Shown: positions 44,861 through 58,695, counted from the first letter of the stretch. The stretch is 64,000 nt of DNA from Impatiens glandulifera (GCF_907164915.1 NC_061863.1:29731258-29795257); one strand, 5' to 3'. Notes: generated from the sequence alone by a model not told the origin. Numbers and translations: made by a program.

Positions 44861-45568
44861 ATGTCAAGCAGAACTTTGGGAAACTTTCTAAGCATCGATT
44901 TCAACTCATGTATGGCAGAATGGGACTATGACCATCCAAAGAAAAACATGTTTGAATGCCTTATTGATACCGGCCTTCAAACTTTCCTTGAAGAATCCGG
45001 TCCTGTACTGATTGAGGATGTTAAGGCATTCTTCAGAAGTGCCTGCATCAGGGGCGACTACATTGTCTCTACGGTAAGGGACCACACCTTCTGGCTTGAT
45101 GAAGCCGAATTTGCCATCCTTTTCAATCTGCCCAAAGAAGGGTTCTCTGATTTCCCGACTATGGAGGGACTTGATGCATTCTACTATGGATTACTCTGCT
45201 CTGCAACCCTTGACCCAGTGGAAACCTATGGGTTAAAAACCCGCCTCTGTCGTAGTGCTCAGCTTCTTCTTGAGATTATCACTCGGTCCATTCTGTGTCA
45301 ATCCCCAAATCAGCGGTATTCAAAGAACACCTACAACATCATGACCTACATCTTCCACAAAACGACCATCAATTGGTCAGCGGTCCTCTTTCAAAACTTG
45401 AAGAACATGGTGCTGACCAAGAAAGGTCTCGGTTATGCACCTCACATCAGCAAGTTGATTCTCAAGTACCGGCCAGAGTTTGGACCGGGTACACCGGCTT
45501 CCCCCTCAAACATTCTTGATGCCAATGCGGTGGAAGAGAAGTTTTCCAGAATGGTGCTTATTTTTTAA
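44861..45568 (+). CDS. C2: second post-pol ORF
   Basis: 235 aa from ATG 44861 (MSSRTLGNFLSIDFNSC), chosen because D2 starts at the same point (MSHSILRNYLCIDFDS) and because the TATA lies at 44763. Domains as in C1: TGLQTFLEESGP, VKAFFRSACIRG, FAILFNLPKEGFSDFP (about 85-105), VETYGLKTRLCRSAQLLLEII, CQSPNQRYSKNTYNIMTYI, TTINWSAVLFQNLKNMV, LGYAPHISKL, and an FGPGTPA-type end. Intact. It shares with D2 the CQSPNQ insertion-like segment that C1 and C3 lack. Function unknown. Confidence 0.86.
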   Translation: MSSRTLGNFLSIDFNSCMAEWDYDHPKKNMFECLIDTGLQTFLEESGPVLIEDVKAFFRSACIRGDYIVSTVRDHTFWLDEAEFAILFNLPKEGFSDFPTMEGLDAFYYGLLCSATLDPVETYGLKTRLCRSAQLLLEIITRSILCQSPNQRYSKNTYNIMTYIFHKTTINWSAVLFQNLKNMVLTKKGLGYAPHISKLILKYRPEFGPGTPASPSNILDANAVEEKFSRMVLIF

Positions 45569-46088
45569 GTGCCTATCTCTCGTATCATCCTATCGGTCTT
45601 CTCACTGTACTGTCTCTTGAATAAAATATCGTTTTAGTTTCAATGACCGTTTCTCTTTATTGAACATTTATTTGGGTAACCGGTTCACATCTTAAAATAA
45701 TCTCGTTCTTATCCGGTATCATAAAATCTGATTAAAACCGATAACACTTTGATCAATCAAAATGTCTGGTTAGACTTCGAAACCGATCAATCATTCGGCC
45801 TCAAAGAAAAGAATGCGTCATCCATGACATAGGCTAAGGGTTTTGGAGGGAAATCTCCCGCCCAAAGTTGCCGCCCACCTTTTCACACTTAACCGCCCAT
45901 AGTTTGGCGCACTTTCATCTTGGAGGGAAAATTCCCGCCCATTCATGATGGGACGGTTGGGTTTCCAAACCGTGACTATAAAAGGGGGCCTTCGGTCATT
46001 TCTTTCATTCTCACGCGAATTCACTTTATCTCTCTAAGTTCTCTAAACTCTTTGAAGCGGCTCTCTATCATTCTCAAACTCTTTCAAC
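45569..46088 (+). other. C spacer with putative C3 promoter
   Basis: GTGACTATAAAAGGGGGCC places a strong TATA box at 45977-45984, 112 bp before the C3 ATG, followed by a CT-rich leader. Upstream lie GGGAAA/CCCGCC words including E2F-like sites. Confidence 0.65.
45903..45938. promoter_or_regulatory. E2F-like sites upstream of C3
   Basis: TTTGGCGC at 45903-45910 and ATTCCCGC at 45931-45938 both fit the plant E2F consensus WTTSSCSS, 40-75 bp upstream of the TATA. D3 has TTTGGCGGGAAA at the equivalent side. Confidence 0.5.
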
Positions 46089-48797
46089 ATGGGTCGTGAT
46101 TCGGCATTGTTCAAACTATACTCTCAAGTGGATTTCGAGGAGATCCGGCAGAATGGGACGACCGAAGCGAAGGATGTTATTGACCGACTGATTAAAACCG
46201 GTCTGGGATATTTCCTTGGTGGTCCCCACGTCATCTACAAAGAGGCGGTCGAAGAATTCTTCAACACCGCAACCATCGCCTACGACAAGATCATCGCGAC
46301 GGTGTGCGGTTCCCAAATCGAGATCACCGAAGCATTGGTGGCCGAAAGCTTGCGTCTCCCAACAACTGGCCAGGATGCAAAGACAGAAATAGACAATGAC
46401 ACCTTTGAGACAGCGTGCCACTTTTTATCGGCAACCACTGAGCCGATCACAACATCCGGAAGTAAAAATATGCTGAAGCCGGAATATATCCCGGCATGTG
46501 ACGTTTTCGCCAGGGCGATACTGGCAAGGGGAGGAAACTTCAGCAACCTCACCAAAGACAAAATCAAGATGATAATCGGTCTGTTGGAAGGAAAAGAGGT
46601 TAACTGGGCAAGATCAGTGTTCGCCAACCTCATGGACATGGTGAAACCGGATTCAACCCGGTCATGGGGATATGCCGTGCCCCTCGGTAAGATCTTCATC
46701 CACTTAAAACTCAACGTCGGTCCCGGTGTTGCGTTAGCAAACCGTTGCCTCATTCAATCGAGGCAATTTCTTCCAAGAACGCAGCCGGCCTCCAGCTCCA
46801 CAGGTGGCCGAAAGAAGAAGGCCGCAAAGAAAGATACCCCGGCAAAAACAAAGACCGGAGGTAAGAGGAAAGAAAAGATAACCTTCGTGGACCCACCACA
46901 ACAAACAGAAGATGAGGAGTGGGCCCCTGAGGAAACCGAAACGGAGAGGACCGATGATAGAACGGTCAATGACGAAGATCATTCGGCTCGGAGTCAGAAC
47001 GATGCCGAACAAAGCGCTAATCCTGAAACCACCGAGGGTGAAGACGGGGTTGATGAAGGAGACAATGATGAAGGCCACAACAAGGAAGAGGCCGACGAGG
47101 CCGAGGCCGAAAGGTTAGCCCAGAAAATCTTTCAGGGCATAAACAAGCGAGACGAGGACGTTATAGACCTATATTTGGAGTGGCATGAGCACCGCTTCAA
47201 TACAAAATATAAAGACATCCTACCGGCCTTCCCGCAACAGGATTGCATCGACAGATTGGAGGAGGTAGAGGACATGATCTTACGCCTCACAAAATCCAAC
47301 ACAATTCAGGAGGTACAATGCCGAACTTGTCTCCTGATACCGAGAAGCCATCTTCGGAAACTAAGAAGGCGCATCAGGAAAATTAAGGAACAGTATGCCG
47401 AGGGGGGATCGGTGTGTACCGTAGCGCCGCGAGTATTAACAAAGCTCGAAAAAGGCAAATTGGAAATACGTCAAGAAATAGAGCGGCTGGAAGCAATATG
47501 CAACCAAAAACAAGTTCCGGTATATACCGCTCCGGTAATCGAAGAATTTCCAGTTGACTGTCAAACACCTCCAAGGGAGGTTGAGGTACCGATTTCAGAA
47601 GCTGAGGAACCGATACCGTCATTGGGAGTTGAGGTTCCAAACTTAGGAGTTGAGGTTCCAAACTTAGAAGTTGAGGTACCGAACTTCGAGGATGCGGCAC
47701 AATTAGAACCTCCAAATGAAGAGGTTGCACCGTTAAATCTCGATGAAAGAGTCGATCCTGACCCCACCGAGCAATCAACGCCTCCTCCACCACCGGAAGT
47801 CACCGCTTCAGTCCCTCCTAAAGAATGGATTGATGACCGACTTCAAAAGTTTGAAGCATCAGTTTCGGAGCGGGTTGAGGACCGACTTCAGCAGCTTGAC
47901 GCATCCTTATCAGAGCGGATCGATGACCGCGTTCAAGAACACGACGTGTCCAAATTTCAACCGTTCAAGGATAGATGCAACAACATATTTGATTCGGCCC
48001 TGGAGTTCACAGACGTGACAAAGCAGCTTCTGGATCAACATCAAGCACGTCTCGCAGAACTCAGCACCGGACTATGGGAAGAGGCCGGTGAGCGCGAAAA
48101 ATGTGTTCAGCGAACCGCAGCTCTAGAGGATGTGACCTCAAACTTAAAGAAGGATTTCGAACGGGTCGACGCGACAATCGACCGGGTCTCGGTACTGGAA
48201 AAGAAAAACGAAGATCTCGTGGCCGAAGTAAAGGCACTTACCGCACAGATGACCGAAATTCGAAAGGCTAAGGAGAACGCAGATGCCGCGGCTATAGAGG
48301 CTGATGCTCTAGTGGCTAAAAGGGTCCAGGATGCGCTGGACGCCGAAGCTAGCAAGAATAAAGGGGCGCCGCGATCGTCTCAACTGACCGAAGCAGATTT
48401 GGAAGCCGAAAGAATAAGAAGAGCCGAGGCCTTATACCCAGGGTATGCCGAGAAAGTGGCCAGTCAGGCTGCGGAGTATGCCGCACGATTGGAAGAGCAA
48501 AAACGGAACCTGGCCGAATTTGCAAAGGCAAACGAGAAGAAGAAGAAGGCGGCTGCCTCAGCTTCAGCACCGACAAAAAGAAAGAGGGTGGCTCCTAAGA
48601 AAGTTCGGATAGTCGAGATGCTCAATGAAATCTCCGAACCGGTCACTACGGGTACTTCGCAGCAAGACGACCAAGTCGAGGACGAAGTCGAAGAACAGCT
48701 GCGGTCCCGATCGAAAAGACAACGATCCTCCCAACAGACCAGGCAACCGCAACCGACGAAAAAGAAGAGTGCCTATGATTTCACAGATTCTGAATAG
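46089..48797 (+). CDS. C3: third post-pol ORF, large coiled-coil protein
   Basis: 902 aa, intact. Residues 1-235: the same domain as C1/C2 (QVDFEEIR, AVEEFFNTATIAYDKI, LRLPTTGQD, TTSGSKNMLKPEYIPACDVF, KEVNWARSVFANLMDMV, WGYAVPLGKIFI). From about 240: a Lys-rich NLS-like cluster (RKKKAAKKD, GGKRKEK). 263-340: strongly acidic. About 513-535: three GVEVPNL-type repeats. 590-820: predicted coiled coil with WIDDRLQ/RVEDRLQQLDASLSE repeats. About 829-840 (TKRKRVAPKKVR) and 872 to the end (RSKRQRSS, PTKKKSAYDF): basic clusters. Likely a nuclear, oligomeric protein; nucleic-acid or chromatin binding is inference. Confidence 0.88.
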   Translation: MGRDSALFKLYSQVDFEEIRQNGTTEAKDVIDRLIKTGLGYFLGGPHVIYKEAVEEFFNTATIAYDKIIATVCGSQIEITEALVAESLRLPTTGQDAKTEIDNDTFETACHFLSATTEPITTSGSKNMLKPEYIPACDVFARAILARGGNFSNLTKDKIKMIIGLLEGKEVNWARSVFANLMDMVKPDSTRSWGYAVPLGKIFIHLKLNVGPGVALANRCLIQSRQFLPRTQPASSSTGGRKKKAAKKDTPAKTKTGGKRKEKITFVDPPQQTEDEEWAPEETETERTDDRTVNDEDHSARSQNDAEQSANPETTEGEDGVDEGDNDEGHNKEEADEAEAERLAQKIFQGINKRDEDVIDLYLEWHEHRFNTKYKDILPAFPQQDCIDRLEEVEDMILRLTKSNTIQEVQCRTCLLIPRSHLRKLRRRIRKIKEQYAEGGSVCTVAPRVLTKLEKGKLEIRQEIERLEAICNQKQVPVYTAPVIEEFPVDCQTPPREVEVPISEAEEPIPSLGVEVPNLGVEVPNLEVEVPNFEDAAQLEPPNEEVAPLNLDERVDPDPTEQSTPPPPPEVTASVPPKEWIDDRLQKFEASVSERVEDRLQQLDASLSERIDDRVQEHDVSKFQPFKDRCNNIFDSALEFTDVTKQLLDQHQARLAELSTGLWEEAGEREKCVQRTAALEDVTSNLKKDFERVDATIDRVSVLEKKNEDLVAEVKALTAQMTEIRKAKENADAAAIEADALVAKRVQDALDAEASKNKGAPRSSQLTEADLEAERIRRAEALYPGYAEKVASQAAEYAARLEEQKRNLAEFAKANEKKKKAAASASAPTKRKRVAPKKVRIVEMLNEISEPVTTGTSQQDDQVEDEVEEQLRSRSKRQRSSQQTRQPQPTKKKSAYDFTDSE

Positions 48798-49095
48798 GGA
48801 CTATCCTTCCTTTTCCTATTTGCCTTTGTATTATGCTTTGTCTTTTCCGGTCTTCTATAAATATATATATAACATTATTTTTGAATCCGGCCTTATTTTG
48901 CATTTCTACTTAGTTTTGATAATTTTAAATAAAATAATCAAAAAGGGAGAAATTGTTAGATAAAAGATAAAGACTCTTCCAAAACTTCCCTCAAAATTTT
49001 TGAAAATTTTCTAAGTCTTTTTCAAAAACCGGCCTACGGTTGCAAACTTACATGATTTTGATAATTTTAAATAAAATAATCAAAAAGGGAGAAAT
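48798..49095 (+). other. C 3' untranslated region with duplicated PPT
   Basis: AAAAAGGGAGAAAT at 48940-48953 is followed by TGTTAGATAAA, and again at 49082-49095 by the true LTR. The two copies are 142 bp apart and share about 50 bp. A (TA) run lies near 48860. Confidence 0.85.
49082..49095 (+). other. Polypurine tract of C (used copy)
   Basis: AAAAAGGGAGAAAT directly before TGTTAG at 49096. The AAAGT duplication confirms this edge. Confidence 0.92.
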
Positions 49096-50373
49096 TGTTA
49101 GATAAATTTAGACCGGTTCGAATAAACCTAACTTAAATAAACTTTCCATGCAGGAACAAGGAACCGGACCGGATGAACAAGAGAACCGACTGAAGAAACC
49201 TAACCGGTCAAGCTACCAAACCGATCAAGAGTATTCCGAACATGACTGCACAAAGGAAGAATCGGCCAAAGCTCAAAACCGGAACCATCAAACAGCCGAT
49301 CATCCACAAGACAAGAATAACCGAAAGAAGTCCGGTTACTTCACTACCAAAAGACATTCGGCCAAGTCAAGCGGCCGACCAGTACAAGAAGACATTTCGG
49401 GTATCTGTTGAGAATGATACCAAAGAAACAGACTGAATACTTCCATATCCATGCAAGTCTGAGGAAAGACTGTAGGCTGCAGAAAATAGTACTACCGGAT
49501 CCTCCTACTTCGGGATAAGCCAGAAAGGAAATCTTCAAAGTACAGACAACTGTCCAAACAGACAGTGCCTACATTGAGTAAAAGACAAACCCAGCAGGTC
49601 TGTCTTACAAACCGGAAGAACAGACCGGCAGGTCTGAGACGACCGCAGGTCTGAGACACTGAATCACTGCACCTCTGATCAGCCAATCAGATTCAAGGCA
49701 GTGAAATATGACCGTTGGCATATTTCACCTATAAAAGGAGGCAGTTGCAGAAGAGTAAATGCGGGACATACATTGGAATATCAAGCCAGACAAGTGAAGC
49801 GTTGAGAGCATTTACTACAAGTGATAACAGTGTGGTATTCTAAGAAAGCCTAAGTGTTGAAAGTTAAAGTGTGTTCTACAATTTCGGTGTAAATTGTAAG
49901 AGTGTTATCGAGCAGAAAATAAGTCTCGATCGGATTGTACTTGTATTCCTTAGTGAATATCCTTCTCGCGGTTTCGAGAGGAAGGGGTGACGTAGGAGTT
50001 TTATCTCCGAACATCCATAAAATCTGTTGTGTTATTTACTTTCTGCTGGCTTCATTATATAACCGACTAACTTAACCATACCGCTCCAAACCGATTCTAT
50101 ACTAACCATACCGAATATCCAGATTACCGAAACCGACCCACCATTCTTCAAATCTCCATCATCCGAAACCGACCGTGCCTATCATACAAGCGTACCGCTT
50201 CAACCTGAAAGCAAACCTCTTCCGCGCTTGAACCCAGTTCAAGGGTTTGTGACAGGTTGTGTAGTATTGAAACCCCGGTGTTAATCTCTAACCGGATTAA
50301 CCACCACCCTACGAGTGAGAACCGCTAACCGGTCCAACCCCCCGGTCCACCAGCGGCGACCTAGATCCTAACA
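49096..50373 (+). repeat. 3' LTR of C
   Basis: 1278 bp, about a dozen single-base differences from 36650-37927 and no length change. TATA at 49730-49736; hairpin block at 49959-50022. Confidence 0.95.
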
Positions 50374-51468
50374 AAAGTGTTATTAGCTTAGTTGGTTAAA
50401 GGGTTGTACTTATTTTTTTCGGTTGCTAGTTCGAACCATGACATTTTTAACCGTTTTAAATTTATGGGCGGATCAACCCACAATCCGACCCAAGTATCCA
50501 TTTACTCTCACATATATGTCCAAATTAACCACAACTCTTGACCCGACAATCGAATACTATAAAAATTAAGCATCATTATATATATATATAGATTAGTTAG
50601 TTAAAAAGTTAAACTTTTATTGTTAAAATGTCTCGCGTTCATCAAATTTGGTTTTGTACTTGTTTTGTTAGGTTGAAAGTTCGAATCATACCTATAACAT
50701 TTTTATTTTATTTTTCACCGTTTTAAGTTTATGGGCGGATAAACTCACAATCCGACCCAAGTATCCATTTACTCTCACATATATATTCAAATTAACCACA
50801 ACTCTCGACCCGGCAATCTGGACAATTTAAAAATTAAGCATCATTATATATATATATATTAGTTAGTTAAAATGTTTTAACTTATATTGTTAAAATGTCA
50901 TGCGTTCATCAAATTTGGTGTTGAATTTAAAATATAAAGTATTATTAGCCTAGTTGGTTAAAAGTTTGTATTTGTTTTGTTAGGTTGCAAATTTGAACCA
51001 TACCTATAACATTTTTAATTTTATTTTTAACTGTTTTAAGTTTAAGGGTGTGTCAACCCACAATCCAATCCAAGTATCCATTTACTCTGACATATATATC
51101 CAAACTAACCACAACTCTCGACCCGACAATCCTGACACTTTAAAAATTAAGCATCATTATATATATATATAGATTAGTTAGTTAAAAAGTTTAACTTATA
51201 TTGTTAAAATTTCCCGCGTTTATCAAATTTGGTGTTGAATTTATAATAGAAATTATTATTAGCCTAGTTGGTTAAAGGGTTATACTTATATTATTCGGTT
51301 GCAAGTTCGAACCATACTTATAGAATTTTTAACCGTTTTAAATTTATGGGCGGGTCAACCCACAATCCGACCCAAGTATCCATTACTCTCACATATATAT
51401 CCAAATTAACCACAACTTTCGAACCGGCAATCCGTACACTTTAAAAATTAAGTATCATTAAATATATA
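50374..51468. repeat. tRNA-like tandem array, right part
   Basis: Four units of about 300-315 bp. Heads at 50383, (deleted, near 50650), 50944 and 51259: TTAGCCTAGTTGG, then 45 bp later GTTCGAACC. This fits internal RNA polymerase III A and B boxes at tRNA-like spacing. The rest of each unit (CCCACAATCCGACCCAAGTA; TTTACTCTCACATATATATC) is unrelated to tRNA. Starts with the AAAGT duplication of C. Confidence 0.75.
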
Positions 51469-54020
51469 AATAAGTTATATTTAATAATTTAATTAAAAAT
51501 TTATTTTAATGCATATTTAACATTAATATTATCATAATATATAGAATCATGTTTTTTAGATGAAGATTAGAAATTTATTTTAAGTATAAAAACGTCTTCA
51601 AATCAAATGACTTTTCAGACACTATTTTGAAAGGAACCATCGATTTTTTTATAGTTTTACTCACGGAAGTATTTTAAGTATCAAGAATATGATACTTAAA
51701 ACGCCTTAAGTTGAAGTGAAGGTAATAGTTGAGAAGTTAATGCTAGTTTCTATATAGCATAAAAACAAAAATGAATAGAATAATATCGCACTAAAACAAA
51801 CATGGAATAGAATCAGAAAAAACAATTAATAAAAATTTAAATATTATAAGCTTTAATAGTAAGATATATTATCACAAAGATTAAGATATTTTTAAAAACT
51901 TTAAACACAAATATAACAAAATCTACTCAACAATATATTAGACTATATATCATCTATTATGCTTCCAAAAAATCATAATCCTCGAAACACTTGAATTTTT
52001 TGTCGTATAATGTATAAATGTGAAACCCTTAATTTTTTTTTGTCGTATTTGGTATGAATGTGAAACTTTTCAATTTCTTTGTCGTATTATGTATAGATGT
52101 GAAATTAATAAATTTTATTTAAATTAGTAATAGATAGCTAGTAATGATAAGTTTGACCCTTATTATTATTAAAAACAAATCTAAAATAATTTTTTTTATT
52201 GATTATATATACGTAATGTTAAACCAAGGTTATTGGTCATTCAACTTAACAATCCATGTTGTGAGTGTAAATAGATGAGATTGTATGATCTGTAGTTTAG
52301 ACTTGGAATAATTAATTATAAAAATATAAGTATAAATATTAATTATAAGTGTTGAACTTACTGAAACCAAATATTTTATGATTAACAATCTAATAAACTA
52401 AATACTTGAAAAAATTAAAAAGTTTGAGGGTGAGACTCTTTTAACAATTTAGAGAATATTGTTCATGTGAATATAATTATTTATATACATTAATATATTT
52501 CAATAACAAATCAATGTTTAATTATCGTATTTTAATATAAAAAGTTAATTAGTTAGGGGAGTATAATGTTTGAAATTCATATTAAAGATGCTTAAATATT
52601 TTGGATAGTTAATAATATTTATTTATTTTTATCTATTTACAGCAATATTTTTTATTATCGGAGAAATATTTGGCATGGTTTTAATTCAAATGTGAATTTG
52701 AAAATTTCTATTAGTCAAAAAGAGATTTATTTAAATAACTCAAAATGTTAAATTATTGGAAAAAGTTATTAATTGATTATTTTTATAATATCAATAGAGA
52801 AACGCCAAACATCTTGAATAATATTATGTGAACACATCTATTTAAACTAAAATAATTTGAACTTTTTAGGGACTTATACCAATTATCCCAAATAAATAAT
52901 TTTTGGTGGTTTATAAAGTATTAGTTAGGTGAAAAGAAGAATTTGAAAATTTTATTTTCTGGCATAGGAAGTTTTATGTTTTCATTGATGTAATTTTGTA
53001 ATGTAAGAATTATAGTATAGTAATTATCACAGAGATATTACACCATTTTTAATATTTCTTTCAAATTCTTTTCCACATATGTAAGTTTGAAATAATAAAC
53101 TATTACATAAGATTTTATTTTCAAATTAACATTTAGAAAGAATTAGAAAACTTATTTTTACCACTTTATACCTATAATCATTTATTTTCTAATATTTATA
53201 GTTAATTAATTCACATGGTCTATAATAGCCAATATTTACATGTAAGATTTAAATTCAAATTACACATAATGAGCGAAAAATTGAATCTTTCTTCATTTGT
53301 TTTTTATATTTGTTGATCTGAATAAAACGATTATACAATTTTTACCTTCATATTCAATGTACAAGCTCAAAATCAACATGTGTATAAAGTTGAAAATTTA
53401 TTTTCTCTCAAAATATAACTATTTACCATTAATTGATAATATTTAAAGAGAACTGTATTAATTTGTATTGTATAAAAATAATCCATGTTTGCAAAGTTAA
53501 CATAGAGGATTGATAAAAAAAAAATATAAATGAATCTTTTCCACTTCTAAACTAACATGTATATTCTAAATGATTTAATACATTAGAAAAATAAACAAAA
53601 TTCTTATAATTACAAATAACCTCAATATTCTCCACCCAAACATTAGTAACGGGCATGTGTTCATCAATTAAAGTGTCTACGTTGATGGATACATTCACTC
53701 ATATTTAAGAGTCTTATTTAAATTTAAATCACTTAAGTTAAAAAGGAGAACACAAATTCAGAAAATAAATTATTATTAAGAAATAAAAATGTATTAATCT
53801 TGCACTTAAAACAAACATGAAATACAATACAAAAATATTTTTGAAGTTTATGATATGATATGTATTAATAGTATGTTATATGTCTATGATGGTTTATATA
53901 GAGACATCACAAATTAGTTAGATTAAAATATATCAGGGTTTGATGTTCGCAAACATCAAACACAAATTTAGATAAATCTTACTAATTTTTAATTAGTCTA
54001 TATAAAACAACATAAACATA
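51469..54020. repeat. Repeat U copy 1, right part
   Basis: AT-rich non-coding DNA that aligns, with indels, to 55270-57790. Landmarks: CGTATAATGTATAAATGTGA (52005 and 56030), GTAACGGGCATGTG (53647 and 57433), AGTCTATATAAA (53994 and 57763). About 330 bp at 52205-52540 is present only in this copy. No protein-coding potential seen. Confidence 0.75.
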
Positions 54021-54959
54021 TACCTTATTATTGATACTTCTAACATAACCTAAACCTCGAAACACATAGATTTTTTTACTGCATTCTTCTCAAATAAAAA
54101 ATTATTGCATATTAATGCTTTTTAAAATCATTGTTATTATGTGCCATCTCTGAAACTATTACAAATAATAAATTCTCGTAAATATAAGATTTCGTATTAA
54201 CGAAAGAAGATAATTAATTGAAAAAAAATATGATGAATGGATCAAGATTGGAGGAGTCTTCAAATATGATTGTCGGGATTGATCCTAGCTTCTAGATGTC
54301 GATTATAGGTAATAACAAAAAATTCATTAAATTCTAATTCATGCTGTAAGAAGACAAGTTTAATAATTAGTTTATGATATTTCTCTCATTGCAGATGTAC
54401 ATATAACATTAATGGACATTAAAATTGTGATTGAATATAATACTGTAAAATAAAAAATGAATCATAGAGAAAGGAATTAGAGAAGATTTGAGGGTGTGAG
54501 GGAGAATGTTAAATTAACTTCTTTATTTATACATCTCTATAGAGTATTCTAGATCCTTCTTGAATTTACATAAAAAAATAATAATAAATTAACATTAAAA
54601 TTATATTAATCTTGTTGTAATCATACTTGGATTATAGAAATAACTTTTATGTGTAATATAAAAATAGATTTGCGTAATTAATTAAAAAAATATAATATAA
54701 GTTTGTGTTTAGAAATGGATATATTTAGTATTTTTTATTCATTTCCATATATATATATATATAGAGTTGTAATTCATACTTAGATTCTAGAAATAAATTT
54801 TATGTATAATATAAAATTAGATTTACATAATTTATTAAAAAAGAACATAAATAGTTATTTAGATTGAGAAATATTTAATATTTTATTCTTTTCATTTATA
54901 TCTCTTTAAAGATATTTACTTAAAATAAACATAAATTTCAAAATATTACAATAAATAAA
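54021..54959. other. AT-rich unannotated stretch
   Basis: No gene recognised. It contains a tandem duplication of about 155 bp (54616-54765 and 54770-54905, CATACTTRGATTMTAGAAAT units). The segment near 54230-54480 is slightly less AT-rich but has no convincing frame. Confidence 0.5.
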
Positions 54960-57800
<2,841 letters not shown>

Positions 57801-58399
57801 TGATGAAAAATAATATAATATATATATTTATATATAATGAGAGAGAAAATAATTTATAGAAAAAAATTAGTTATTATTATTTATCATTTATAAAAAACAT
57901 TATATATATATATATATATTATAGTCTTATTATATATATAAAATTATTGATAAGACAATATATATTTTATATTATTAGTGAGAAAAAATATTTATAGTCA
58001 AGAATGCATCCTTACAAATTTGAATGTTTTGGGATTCAAACTTTGATTTTAAAAATGAAATACGAAAACTTTAATCGTTAGATTATTTATGATTATTGAA
58101 ATTATTTTATTATTTTGTGTATGTATATATATTTTTTATTTTATTACCAATTAGTTAATTTTTATATTAATCAAAAATTATTTATATTCTTAAAATTATT
58201 ATATATATATATTTATTTGATGAAAGAAAAAATGTATAATAAAAGATAAAATGTATTTATATAAAATTAATGATAAAAGTTAATATAATATATATATATA
58301 TATATAAGAAAATTCATTTAATATATATATATATATATATATAAAATATATATATAAATTATTAATAAAAAATATATAATATTTTATATGATTAGTGGA

Positions 58400-58439
<40 letters not shown>

Positions 58440-58663
58440 AATGATAGAGAAAATAATTAGAAAAGAAAAATAGTTATTATTATTTATTATTTACAACAAC
58501 TATATATATAGGGACGGACCGGAAATTCACATTAAGGTGAACTTAAATTTTATGTAATAAATTATATATCAAAATAAAACGTTATATTATAATATTTAAA
58601 TAAGTTGAATTGTACCGAATTTTAAATATATATATATATATTTAATTATAGATGAAATTTATA

Positions 58664-58695
<32 letters not shown>

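Larger units (their letters stand above)
36650..50373 (+). mobile_element. Element C: complete 13.7-kb copia with three post-pol ORFs
   Basis: LTRs of 1278 bp each (36650-37927 and 49096-50373) differ by about a dozen bases, so insertion was recent. PBS, gag, pol, three extra ORFs and a double PPT follow in order; AAAGT is duplicated. Gag and all three extra ORFs are open, but pol has two 1-bp losses and a stop. Size, tRNA-Met priming, gag and pol in different frames, repeated PPT and ORFs after pol fit the Sirevirus lineage; three such ORFs is more than the single env-like gene usually described. Confidence 0.95.

Noticed and set aside
43586..48797. Classical viral envelope gene
   Set aside because: No signal peptide, furin-type site, fusion peptide or transmembrane helix; three soluble-looking paralogues instead.
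50940..51000. Functional tRNA gene
   Set aside because: A and B boxes are present, but there is no acceptor stem or anticodon arm and the unit continues for 250 bp of unrelated sequence.
54230..54480. Possible host exon with GT-AG edges
   Set aside because: Short, no protein similarity recognised, and stops in all frames.
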